Positions 45,999-55,600 are shown, counted from the first letter of the stretch. The stretch is 64,000 nt of DNA from Tenacibaculum singaporense (GCF_003867015.1 NZ_CP032548.1:1059001-1123000), one strand, 5' to 3'. Notes: generated by a model from the letters alone, not told the origin. Program-made: numbers and translations.

Positions 45999-46547
45999 TT
46001 AAGGGGCGTCGTAATTTAGAATTGGTATACTTCCTTTGTAGTACCCTATAACATTGGTTCCGTTTTTATCTACTAAGGTAATTGTAATGGTGTATTCGTT
46101 GGTATTAGAAGTAACAGTAATACTTCCTGATTTTATATCAATATTACCTGTTTGATTATCTCCTAAAGAAGCATCAAAGCCTATAAAGTGAAATCCTTTT
46201 TCAATAATAAAACTACTATTGCTTTGGTTGTTAACAGTATAGGTCCCTTCGGTTAACTTTGTTTGTTCATCAGCATTAATTTGAAAGGCTAAAATATCCC
46301 CACTGCCTTGTGGATCTTCACTAGCATCAATAGTAAGTCCTGAGCTAGAGAGATATAGTGTAAAATAGGTAATATCATTATGTGTTCCTTTTTTAATAAG
46401 TACTGAGTTTTTAATTTCAAAACTTTTTGCTCCTATTTTAATTTCATTTAATTTTTTAGGAATAGTATCATCGTCACTATTACAAGCGGTAAAAAAGAAT
46501 GTACTTAGTGTAAGTAAGATTACACTGAAAATTTTGAATAGTTTCAT
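45999..46547 (-). CDS. Lipoprotein of unknown function
   Basis: 182 residues, lipobox FTACN (Cys22), then a beta-rich mature domain with no motif I know. It starts 25 bp after the 334-residue gene ends, in the same direction, so the three genes 48414-45999 look like one operon driven by operator C. Confidence 0.72.
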   Translation of the reverse strand: MKLFKIFSVILLTLSTFFFTACNSDDDTIPKKLNEIKIGAKSFEIKNSVLIKKGTHNDITYFTLYLSSSGLTIDASEDPQGSGDILAFQINADEQTKLTEGTYTVNNQSNSSFIIEKGFHFIGFDASLGDNQTGNIDIKSGSITVTSNTNEYTITITLVDKNGTNVIGYYKGSIPILNYDAP

Positions 46548-46572
46548 AAAAAATATTTGTTGTTAATTGTTT

Positions 46573-47577
46573 TTATTTAATTGTTACACTAGCATTGCAT
46601 CCGCTATTGGCACTGTAGCAATGAGATTTGTTAGAAGAGTTAGGATTGAAATTGTAGTAATAATTTTTAGTACATGGTACTTTTATTGAATTAGCATGAC
46701 CAACTCTACTACCATTTCTTGAACCTTCTTCAAAAACATAAATATCTTTACCTGTTCGGTTTATAATAGTAACAATAGTTGACGCTTTTTCTTCATCTAT
46801 AGAGGCTACAAATGCTTGGTATTCTTTAAGTCTTTTATATTCTGGAGTAGCTTTAACTGAATCGTTGTAACGTTTTATTTCATCAGCATCCATTTTTTTT
46901 GCTTTTTTAATAGCTTCTATTTTAGCATTGTCTTTTGCTGTTAAAGGAATTGCTTGTTTTAGCTTCATAGCAGCGATATAATCATTAAACTTTTTATCAA
47001 GGTTTAAAGAAGTAAGGTATTTGTAAGTAGGTGAAGAAGGTACTGATGAGTTTCTGGCTGATTTAATTTTAGCTTTCATTCGAGATAGAAAACCTCCTTT
47101 TTTCTTTTTTGGGGCTTTAGTTGTAGCTTTTCTGTCTTTTTCAAGCACATAAACCGAAGCTACATTTTCCATACTAGGAAAACTTCCGTCGTATATTTTA
47201 TCTAACCGGAATAGTAAATCATCAATTACCACATAGCCTTCTTTTGTGTACCTATGTTTTATACTAATAGGATGGATGTAGTTATCTATTGTGCCATAAT
47301 CGCTTAATTCAGTTTCACGAAAAGCACGCTTATCTTCACTGATAAATCTAGCTTCAAAACCAACAGGAATACCCGATGGGGTGCGCTCTAATTCAATTTT
47401 AACAGGGAGATAATCTGTTTTAAAATTATAAGTTCCATCGCCTTTAGCTACCAAAGCACCAAAACCATGATAGGTAGCTCCATCACCATTATTTTCTAAG
47501 GCTTCAAAAAGATTTTGTTGTGCTTGTATTGTTATTGCTAACAAAGTTAATACACTTAGTAAGAATATTTTTTTCAT
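46573..47577 (-). CDS. Exported protein of unknown function
   Basis: 334 residues with a Sec signal peptide (MKKIFLLSVLTLLAITIQAQ). The middle part is strongly basic (KDRKATTKAPKKKKGGFLSRMKAKIKSARNS), and the C-terminus holds three cysteines (VPCTKNYYYNF...SHCYSANSGCN). There is no recognised domain. It starts 3 bp after the 277-residue lipoprotein stops. Confidence 0.72.
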   Translation of the reverse strand: MKKIFLLSVLTLLAITIQAQQNLFEALENNGDGATYHGFGALVAKGDGTYNFKTDYLPVKIELERTPSGIPVGFEARFISEDKRAFRETELSDYGTIDNYIHPISIKHRYTKEGYVVIDDLLFRLDKIYDGSFPSMENVASVYVLEKDRKATTKAPKKKKGGFLSRMKAKIKSARNSSVPSSPTYKYLTSLNLDKKFNDYIAAMKLKQAIPLTAKDNAKIEAIKKAKKMDADEIKRYNDSVKATPEYKRLKEYQAFVASIDEEKASTIVTIINRTGKDIYVFEEGSRNGSRVGHANSIKVPCTKNYYYNFNPNSSNKSHCYSANSGCNASVTIK

Positions 47578-47580
47578 CTA

Positions 47581-48414
47581 TTATTTTATTATATTGATTT
47601 TCTGATAAGGACTGTATCTTAATTCACCTGTTGTAAAACCTTTTAATCTTAAAAAGTAATTCCCTGTACTTGGAATATAGGTTGAAAAATTTGAAGTAAT
47701 AAAAGAGTATGCCCAAGTGTTTCCTGATAAGAAACGAGTAGTAGAAACTTCTCCTAATTTATTTAAACTTAAATCATATATTTCCATACTTATAGTCAAG
47801 TTGTTGGCAATAGCAGAAGCTGCGGATGATCCAAAGTGAAAATCGAATCTTTGACGAGTAGGTAAGTCTAATTCAGTTAAAATTGTAGCACTTGAAATTC
47901 TATCATTTAGGAAAAAGAAGTGATATAAAAAATCATCTTCATCTCCATCAACCATAATATAAGGTCTGTTAGGTGAAGTAGGAGGTATGCTTATTTCTAA
48001 TTCTGTGTTACTTTCTTTTTCTACAATAAAAGCTTTGTAAATGTCTGTTTTAGCTTTAAAATGTTCTTTTATAAAATTTAAGACATTGATATTTGCATTA
48101 GTGTCATCAACTTTTGAAAATTCTAGAGGTAATGTATATTCTTGTTTTAATACATCTCCTTTAATTTTTATTTCATAATTGTAATCACTATTATATCCCT
48201 CAACCGAAACTTCTGGAACCCAAAAATTATTAATTACATCTCCTAAATCATAAATGAAATAGGTGTCTTTGAAGTTAGCAAACGTTTTTGTGAAATAGGC
48301 TTTTGTGATACTTTTGTTTTTAGGAGTATCAACTACATTGTCATCATTATTTCCACATGATATTAATTGTAGTCCAATCATTAAAATAAATAATCTTTCT
48401 TTTAAACTTTTCAT
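47581..48414 (-). CDS. Lipoprotein of unknown function
   Basis: 277 residues, lipobox LISCG with Cys21 and a signal sequence (GLQLISC) akin to the two other island lipoproteins. The mature part is beta-rich, ending in a short YSPYQKINIIK. No known domain. It is the first gene of a three-gene operon and is preceded by LytTR-type operator C. Confidence 0.72.
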   Translation of the reverse strand: MKSLKERLFILMIGLQLISCGNNDDNVVDTPKNKSITKAYFTKTFANFKDTYFIYDLGDVINNFWVPEVSVEGYNSDYNYEIKIKGDVLKQEYTLPLEFSKVDDTNANINVLNFIKEHFKAKTDIYKAFIVEKESNTELEISIPPTSPNRPYIMVDGDEDDFLYHFFFLNDRISSATILTELDLPTRQRFDFHFGSSAASAIANNLTISMEIYDLSLNKLGEVSTTRFLSGNTWAYSFITSNFSTYIPSTGNYFLRLKGFTTGELRYSPYQKINIIK

Positions 48415-48440
48415 TTTTACTATTTTTAGTATTTGATATG

Positions 48441-48448
48441 CAATAGTA
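48441..48448 (-). promoter_or_regulatory. -7 box (TACTATTG) of the three-gene operon
   Basis: One mismatch to TAnnTTTG on the minus strand, 29 bp downstream of operator C. Confidence 0.6.
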
Positions 48449-48477
48449 GTTGTAAAGGGTTATTTTGTAAGAAAATG

Positions 48478-48506
48478 TTTTGTGAACAGTAAAAAGAGTT
48501 TATGAA
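48478..48506 (-). promoter_or_regulatory. LytTR-type tandem operator C
   Basis: Half-sites TTTTGTGAA (48478) and GTTTATGAA (48498), exactly 20 bp apart. 19 of 24 bases match operator A over the central segment. Confidence 0.72.
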
Positions 48507-48541
48507 TAGTTTTTTGCAAGCAAATAAAAAGCGATGTTAAT

Positions 48542-51499
48542 TTAGAATAAATACTTAAAAGGCATGGTTACAATTACTCTTGTGCCATTAGGATTGTTGT
48601 TTTTATAAATATCTTCAATAACAAAACCTATTTTAGTAACATATTGTTTTTGAAAAATTTCTAAACGTTTTTTTATGGAGTTTAAAGCAAAAGATTCATG
48701 ACGGTTTCCTTGGCGGAGATTAATTTCTTTACTTTTCTTTCTTCCAATACCGTTATCAGTAATAATACATTGTAAGGTGTTTTCTGATAGATTGAAGGTG
48801 ATGTCTAGTTTTTTTTCTCCTTCTTTATGTAGTAAACCATGTACTAAAGCATTTTCAATAAAAGGTTGAATTAGTAAAGAAGGAACCTCCAATTCTTCAT
48901 GAGCATCGTAGGTAATTGTATAGGTGAAATCATCACCAAAACGAAGTTTTTCTAGTTGTAGATATACATTTAAAAACTCTAACTCTTTTTCTATAGGAAT
49001 AAAATCTTGATTTGTATAGCTTAAGGTGCTTCGTATAAGTTTAGCAAATAATACAATATAGTCGTAGGAAGCATCAGTATCTTGTTGTAATACCAAATCT
49101 TGAATAGAATTTAACGCATTAAAAATAAAATGCGGATTCATTTGTGAACGCAAAGCAGTTAAATTAATAGCGATCAGTTCTTTTTCTAAAGATATCTTTT
49201 CAAGTTGGGCAATGCGCTCTTTTTCCTTTTTTAGCATTGCTTGTTTAAAGTATAAAATAGTAGCTCCTAAAATAAGAGAAACAATTAATAAGATAAACCA
49301 TAACGTTTTCCAAAATGGTTTTTTAATAAAAAAGTGTAGCTCTTTTATTTCATAGTTAGTACTTGTACTATTTAAAAATGGGTGTACTTGAAAGGTGTAT
49401 TCACCCGCGGGTAAACTATTGTATTTTATTGAGTTTTCACCAATAGCTGTAGTTAACCAAGCATCGTTATATCCTTTTAAACGATATTTATACGTTCCTT
49501 TTTGGTTAAACAAAAAACCATTAACATTAAAATTTATTCTTATTGCGTTTTGATTATACCTTAAGGTATAATTTGAAGTAATTAGGGTGTCTTTTTCATT
49601 AATTTCTACAGCACTAAAATATACTTTAGGATGTAATGTTTTAAAAGCATTGTTTTTATCAATGGAAAATAACCCTTTGTCAGATGAGAAATAGATTTTG
49701 TTACCAATTATTTCAATACCAGAAATATTGTATGATTTAATACCATCTCGTTTGGTGAGTGTTTTAAATTTATGAGTGAGAATATCGAGCTTTTGAATAC
49801 TGTTTACACCTACAATCCATAGCTTATTTTGGTCGGCTTTAATTTTTTCAATAATATTTGAGGTCAAGCCATTTTGTGTGGTATAATGTCTAATTACCTT
49901 GCCATTTTTAATTCCTAAAAGGCCATTTTTAAATGTGGCAACCCAAACAATACCATTAGCGGTTTGAGTTATAGATTTACTATAGATGGGTTTTTTATTG
50001 TTTACAATTATCTGTTTGTTCCAAAGGCTGTCATATACAGCTAATTCGTCGACAAATGAAACATAAACTTGATGTTTTATTTTGTCATAAAAAGAATCGT
50101 AAGTTCTTTTATTTGTTGAAATAAATTTTTCTTTACCGTGGTAATTAGCGTTTTTTAATAAAACAACTTTGTTATGGTTGGTGTAAAGTAAATCGTTGTG
50201 AGCTAAGAATGAAAAACTTTTTGCAGCATCAAAAAATCTAGTTTTTTCAAGGGTTAAATTTCTATAATCTAAAATATAATTTCTAAATCCTTTACTAAGG
50301 TAAATTTTTTGCTGATTAGGATTATACTTTAGTTTAGATAATTTTCCTTCGTTAACAGGTAAATTAATAGTTTTAGAAGTATGAGAATTGATGTTATAAA
50401 AAATAACATTTCCACGGTTGCTTCCCATAACTAAGGTACTATCGTTTATTTTGTCTAATGTTTTTATATTTTCCTCTTTTAGAGGAATATTACAGGTTTC
50501 TATATGAATATTTGGAATAATATAAACACCATTATTTAAACTAGTAAGCCAATAATTATTGTCTTTATCTCTAATGATTTTGGTAATGTGTTTGTCTGTT
50601 AAAAATCTTTTTTTTAGTTGAAAAGCAGCGTTTTTGAAAGTAAAAACCCATACTCCTTGATTTGTTGCTATCCAAGTTTCATCGTTATGCTCAAAAATAG
50701 TATAGAGCTTTATTTTTTCAAGAGGCTCTAGCCCTTTTACAAGTTCTAACTTTTTTTGTGGGAAGTTTAATTTATAAAAGCTGTTTTTTTTGTTTCTTAT
50801 TTGAGAGTATATATAAATTGAATCCGTTTTAAAGATAATAGACTTTCCCAAACTTATAGCGTTACCTTTTTTTCCTATATGAGGAAGTTTAGTTTCTATT
50901 ATAGAAGTTATCCTGTTGTCTTTGTTTATTGAAATAATAGAATCGATGGCTCCTGAATAAATAGTATTGTTAAAAGAAAACGGAGTTCCAAAACTTTTTG
51001 TAGTAGTATGTTGTTGTATTATTTGTTTGGTTTTTAAATCTATTTTGTAGATCGTTTTTACAGTAAAAACCCATAAAAAATCATTTCGTATTACAAAATC
51101 ACCCAGTTCACCATTTAAATAATCACTTAAGTCTTTAAATAAATGTAGCTTATCGTTTTGGATATAGAAAAACTGACCAGAAATATTATTGCACCAAATC
51201 CGTCCTAAGTTATCTTCTTGAGTATTAAATACAGAAGCTCCGCGTTGTAAAGGATTACTATAGTTTTTAAAGGTTTTACCATCATATCTATACAGTCCTT
51301 TGTTTGCACATAGCCATATAAAACCTTTACGATCTTCATGAATGTTATAGAATTCATTATCGGGAAGTTTATTTTTTTCAGATAATTGTATAAATACAGG
51401 GTCTTGTGCTTTTGTTGCTATTGAAGCACAAAGAATAAGTAATAAAAGAGAATACTTTATTAAAAGAAACGATGGTTTATGACTAGATACTATTTTCAA
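48542..51499 (-). CDS. Propeller-type sensor histidine kinase (LytS-like output)
   Basis: 985 residues. A signal peptide (about residues 12-31) leads to a long periplasmic part built of two-component-regulator propeller repeats (for example NIHEDRKGFIWLCANKGLYRYDG) and a Y_Y_Y domain (about 640-720). One transmembrane helix (about 731-751) is followed by a His_kinase domain with NPHFIFNALN (His790) and a HATPase domain (N box IENALVHG, DNGIGR). This is the architecture of polysaccharide- or ligand-sensing one-membrane kinases that pair with LytTR regulators. Its start overlaps the regulator gene by 17 bp. Confidence 0.93.
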   Translation of the reverse strand: MKIVSSHKPSFLLIKYSLLLLILCASIATKAQDPVFIQLSEKNKLPDNEFYNIHEDRKGFIWLCANKGLYRYDGKTFKNYSNPLQRGASVFNTQEDNLGRIWCNNISGQFFYIQNDKLHLFKDLSDYLNGELGDFVIRNDFLWVFTVKTIYKIDLKTKQIIQQHTTTKSFGTPFSFNNTIYSGAIDSIISINKDNRITSIIETKLPHIGKKGNAISLGKSIIFKTDSIYIYSQIRNKKNSFYKLNFPQKKLELVKGLEPLEKIKLYTIFEHNDETWIATNQGVWVFTFKNAAFQLKKRFLTDKHITKIIRDKDNNYWLTSLNNGVYIIPNIHIETCNIPLKEENIKTLDKINDSTLVMGSNRGNVIFYNINSHTSKTINLPVNEGKLSKLKYNPNQQKIYLSKGFRNYILDYRNLTLEKTRFFDAAKSFSFLAHNDLLYTNHNKVVLLKNANYHGKEKFISTNKRTYDSFYDKIKHQVYVSFVDELAVYDSLWNKQIIVNNKKPIYSKSITQTANGIVWVATFKNGLLGIKNGKVIRHYTTQNGLTSNIIEKIKADQNKLWIVGVNSIQKLDILTHKFKTLTKRDGIKSYNISGIEIIGNKIYFSSDKGLFSIDKNNAFKTLHPKVYFSAVEINEKDTLITSNYTLRYNQNAIRINFNVNGFLFNQKGTYKYRLKGYNDAWLTTAIGENSIKYNSLPAGEYTFQVHPFLNSTSTNYEIKELHFFIKKPFWKTLWFILLIVSLILGATILYFKQAMLKKEKERIAQLEKISLEKELIAINLTALRSQMNPHFIFNALNSIQDLVLQQDTDASYDYIVLFAKLIRSTLSYTNQDFIPIEKELEFLNVYLQLEKLRFGDDFTYTITYDAHEELEVPSLLIQPFIENALVHGLLHKEGEKKLDITFNLSENTLQCIITDNGIGRKKSKEINLRQGNRHESFALNSIKKRLEIFQKQYVTKIGFVIEDIYKNNNPNGTRVIVTMPFKYLF

Positions 51500-52226
51500 A
51501 GCTACTTATTCTTGATCTAGAAATTTTTGCTGTAATAGTTCCATTATCTAGAGTGAGGTTTAAAGTTGTTTTGTTTAAAAACTCAATATAAGTTAAATTA
51601 ACAATCCACGCTCTATGAGAACGGAAGAAAGAAGGCTCCTCAGACAGTGTGTTTTCGAAAAATTTTAAATTTTTACTAGCGATAATAGTTGCTTTATTCA
51701 CAACGTGTATTTTACTATAAGCTCCGTCAGCTTCAATAGCAACAATGTCTGTTAAATTGAGAATGTGCCTATTCCCTAATTCAGGAATAACAATTTTTTT
51801 GTAGTTTTTATCTTTTATGGTTTTAAGTAGGGAGTGATAATCAACTAATGAAGCTTGTTGGTGTAGCTTATGCTCTAGTTTTTTAAGAGCTATATCTAGT
51901 TTATTTCTGTCAATAGGTTTTACTAAATAATCAATAGCATTTAACTCAAAAGCTTTAATGGCATAGTGATCATATGCAGTAACAAAGATAATTTCAAATG
52001 ATATAACATCAAAAAACCTTGCGATTTCATAGCCTGCATAATTAGGCATCTGTACATCTAAAAACACCACATCGGGCTGTTGTTCTTTTATTTTTTGAAC
52101 ACCAGACTCTAAGTTATTACAAGAATCAAGAACATTAATATTGGTAGATGCTCTTTCTAGTAAATTAGATAAAACATTTCTCGCACTTTGTTCATCATCA
52201 ATAAGGATTGCTTTGATTTCATCCAT
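51483..52226 (-). CDS. LytTR-family response regulator
   Basis: 247 residues: receiver domain with phospho-acceptor Asp57 in VFLDVQMP, and a C-terminal LytTR DNA-binding domain (about 142-247, with the HRAWIVNLTYIEF signature). It should bind paired repeats about two helical turns apart, which is what the tandem operators A, C and D show. One operator lies in front of this gene, so it probably regulates itself. The predicted start of transcription lies almost on the ATG, so the message may be nearly leaderless. Confidence 0.94.
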   Translation of the reverse strand: MDEIKAILIDDEQSARNVLSNLLERASTNINVLDSCNNLESGVQKIKEQQPDVVFLDVQMPNYAGYEIARFFDVISFEIIFVTAYDHYAIKAFELNAIDYLVKPIDRNKLDIALKKLEHKLHQQASLVDYHSLLKTIKDKNYKKIVIPELGNRHILNLTDIVAIEADGAYSKIHVVNKATIIASKNLKFFENTLSEEPSFFRSHRAWIVNLTYIEFLNKTTLNLTLDNGTITAKISRSRISSFENSI

Positions 52227-52231
52227 AAAAA

Positions 52232-52239
52232 CAAATATA
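52232..52239 (-). promoter_or_regulatory. -7 box TATATTTG of the LytTR-kinase operon
   Basis: Perfect TAnnTTTG match on the minus strand, 28 bp downstream of operator D and only 5 bp before the regulator ATG. Confidence 0.7.
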
Positions 52240-52267
52240 GGGATAGTGTTTTATAAAGTTATTAAGA

Positions 52268-52296
52268 TTTTACGAAAGGAAAATTGCGTTTATGAG
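52268..52296 (-). promoter_or_regulatory. LytTR-type tandem operator D
   Basis: Half-sites TTTTACGAA (52268) and GTTTATGAG (52288), 20 bp apart. It lies upstream of the regulator's own gene. Confidence 0.72.
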
Positions 52297-52329
52297 AAAG
52301 AATTAAACAAGAAAGAAGAGGGTTGGTAA

Positions 52330-52458
52330 CTAAATTATAAATTGGAATTTGTTGCTGTAATTATGGAGCACTTTTTTGAAACTCCTGAAGATTTACAGCA
52401 ACAATTTCCACAATTATATAAAAAGATTCAACTCATGTTGAATTTTTCCGCAGCATAA
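52330..52458 (+). pseudogene. 3' remnant of an MtfA-like gene
   Basis: An open frame of 42 codons with an upstream stop (52327) and no start codon ends in NFSAA-stop. From codon 3 on it encodes the same residues as the C-terminus of the intact gene at 40178-40975. Three third-position changes separate them, which means both copies were once under coding selection. It ends 4 bp from the DUF2892 stop, the arrangement expected for the original gene end. Confidence 0.85.
52337..52446 (+). repeat. Direct repeat, right copy (3' end of MtfA-like gene)
   Basis: Matches 40860-40969 at 107 of 110 positions. After 52446 the two copies diverge abruptly. Confidence 0.95.
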
Positions 52459-52462
52459 ATCG

Positions 52463-52651
52463 CTACTCTTTTACTTTAAAAACCTTGGTTAAAATATCAT
52501 CCATCAAACACCATTTGGTTAAAGATGATTGTAATAAGTTGGCTCCTACAAAGGCAGTAAACCATAACCAATTGTTATTTACTTTGGTTGCTAGGATTAA
52601 ACTGATAAGTATAAAAGTTCCAGCAATACCACGTACAATTCTATTTTTCAT
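52463..52651 (-). CDS. DUF2892-type small membrane protein
   Basis: 62 residues from the ATG at 52651 (MKNRIVRGIAG), which lies just outside the preceding efflux gene; a longer frame to 52675 would overlap it. Two hydrophobic helices, and the segment NNWLWFTAFVGANLLQSSLTKWC fits DUF2892 (YgaP-type) proteins. These often sit with rhodanese, thioredoxin and Crp/Fnr genes. It is the last gene of the efflux operon. Confidence 0.85.
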   Translation of the reverse strand: MKNRIVRGIAGTFILISLILATKVNNNWLWFTAFVGANLLQSSLTKWCLMDDILTKVFKVKE

Positions 52652-52652
52652 G

Positions 52653-55600
52653 TTACTTATAATTTTTACGTTCAATTAAATAATATATCAAAGGAACTAC
52701 TAATAAGGTAAGTACTGTAGCCGTAATAGTTCCTCCCATTAAAGAGATGGCCAACCCTTGAAAAATAGGGTCAAATAAAATTACAAATGCACCAATAACT
52801 ACTGTACCTGCGGTTAATAGGATAGGAGTGGTACGTACAGCACCAGCTTCAATCACGGCTTGTTTTAATGGAATTCCTTCTGCTAAACGTAAATTAACGA
52901 AGTCAATCAATAAGACAGAATTTCTAACCATAATTCCTGCGAGGGCAATCATTCCAATAAATGAAGTTGCAGTAAAGTAAGCACCCATCATCCAGTGTCC
53001 TAAAATAATTCCTACCATTGATAATGGAATTGCAACCATCATTACAATTGGAGCTTTAAAGTTTTGGAACCATCCTACAATTAACATGTAAATGATGATG
53101 ATGACTCCTAAAAAGGCAATTCCTAAGTCTCTAAAAACTTCTAACGTAATTTGCCATTCACCATCCCATTTTACGGTGTAATCATCTTCAAAATCGGGTT
53201 GTTTAATGTATAATTCATTTAACTCATACCCTTGCGGAAGTGGAATTTCTTTTAATTTCTCTTCCATTCCTAAAATAGCATAAGCAGGACTTTCCAATTC
53301 GCCAGCCATATCAGCCATCACATAAACTACACGCTTTTGATTTTTTCGATAAATACTTTTCGCGCTGTTCTTTTCTTCAACAGAAATTAAATCACTTATA
53401 GAAACTAGGTTCCCGTGTTGCGATTTTATTTGTAACTGAGCAATATCTTGAACAGAAGATTTCTCTTTTTCATCTAAGGCAAACACAATTCCTACTTGAT
53501 TAGAGGCATCTTCATCATATAAGGTTGAAACCGCTCTGTTAGATAGTGCCATATTTAATGTGTAAGCAATTTGTTGAGGTGCCACACCATAAAGCATTGC
53601 TTTTTCCTTATCGATTACAAACTCATATTCAGTTTGATTGTCTTCAACCATCCAATCAATATCTACTACATCGCTAGTATTATGTAAGATGTTTTGAACT
53701 TCATTGGCAATTTCAATTTGTTTGTCGTAATCTGGTCCGTATACTTCTGCAACAATAGTAGATAATACAGGAGGTCCTGGTGGAACTTCTACTAATTTTA
53801 CATTGGCTTTGAACTTTTTAGCAATATTTTGAATATCTGCTCGCATCAATTTAGCTATATCGTGACTCTGTATGCTTCGGTCGTGTTTGTCAACCAAGTT
53901 TACCTGAATATCCGCCATGTTACTACCACCACGTAAATCGTAGTGACGTACCAATCCGTTAAAGGTAATTGGGGCAGAAGTACCTACATAACTTTGGTAG
54001 TTTACTACTTCTGGTCGTGTAGCTAAATACTGTGCAATTTCTTTGGTTACTGCATCGGTACGCTCCAATGTGGTACCTTCAGGCATATCAATTACTATCT
54101 GGAATTCGTTTTTATTATCAAAAGGCAACATCTTTACAGCGACCGATTTGGTAAAAAACAACGACATAGAACCTAGTAATAAAACAATAGTGATTCCTAA
54201 GAATGTCCAACGCTTGGTTTTATTTTCAATCAACGGACGCTCGAATCGTTCATACAATTTATAGATTAGCGTACTTTGCATTGCTTTGGTTTCGTCTGCT
54301 TCAAAGGTTTCTTCAGTACCGTGCTTGTCTTTTTCACGTAAGAAGATGTATCCTAAATACGGAGTAATCGTTAATGCAACAAATAATGATAAAATCATAG
54401 CGATAGAAGCTCCAATAGGCATCGGACTCATATAAGGCCCCATTAATCCAGATACGAATGCCATTGGTAATACCGAAGCAATTACGGTAAAGGTGGCTAA
54501 TATAGTTGGGTTTCCTACTTCGTTAATAGCGTACAAGGCAGCTTGTTTAAATGGCAGTCGTTTCATTTTAAAATGCCTGTGCATATTTTCGGCAATAATA
54601 ATGGAATCATCTACCACAATACCTGTTACAAATACTAAAGCAAATAAGGTAATTCGGTTTAAGGTATAATCTAACATATAGTAACTTAACAAGGTAAGCG
54701 CAAAAGTGATTGGAACTGATAAAAATACCACTAATCCACCGCGCCAACCCATGGCTAACATTACGACTAAAGTTACGGCGATAATTGCACCGATTAAGTG
54801 TAATAATAATTCCGATACTTTTTGTGAGGCTGTTTCACCGTAGTTACGAGTAACTTCAACATGCACATCATCGGGAATTAAGTTGGTACGTAAATGATCA
54901 ACCTTAGCTAAAATTACATCGGCAATTTGCATGGCATCTGCACCTTTTCGTTTAGCTACCGAAATGGTTACTGCTGGGTATTCTGATTGATACGTTGAAG
55001 CATTACTACTTGCTTGTCCATAACCAAAACTTACATAGTTTTTAGGAATTTCTGGTCCGTCTATTACGTTCGCGATTTGTTTTAAATAAATCGGTTGATT
55101 TTGTTGTACTCCAACCACTAAGTTTTTAACATCTTCAGCAGATTGTAAAAACTTTCCTGTAGTTACTAAAAACTCGGTATCGTTTTTATCATAACTCCCC
55201 GCACTTAGTTGCTGATTGCTGGATTTTAACATTTCAGTAACCGATAGAAAGTCTAATCCACTTGCAGCTAATTTATCTTTGTCTACTACCACACGAACCT
55301 CACGATTTCTACCTCCAATTTTTTGAGTGATCGCAACGTCATTTACTTTTTCAATTTCATTGGTAAGCTCTTGTGCTATTTGTTTCAATTGATAATCGTC
55401 GTAGTTTTCACTCCATAATGTCAACCCTAACATAGGTACATCGTCAATCGCGCGTGTTTTTACCAAAGGCATCGTAACACCTTTCGGCATTTGATCCATA
55501 TGTTTGTTAATCTCATTGTATAGTTTTACGAACGAACGCTCGATGTCTTCTCCAACATAAAACTGAACAATCACCATTCCTTGTTCTTTCATTGAAGTAG

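Larger units (their letters stand above)
40970..52336. other. Putative genomic island: LytTR-controlled secretome module
   Basis: About 11.4 kb between two direct repeats. Nine genes all lie on the minus strand: seven exported proteins or lipoproteins, then a propeller-type sensor kinase and its LytTR regulator. There is no integrase, transposase or tRNA at the ends. The genes on its two sides (MtfA-like gene and the DUF2892-efflux-cydAB set) share a Crp/Fnr palindrome, which suggests they were once adjacent. Confidence 0.65.

Noticed and set aside
40970-52336. Prophage or integrative conjugative element
   Set aside because: No integrase, transposase, relaxase or structural phage gene is present; only recombination between repeats is supported.
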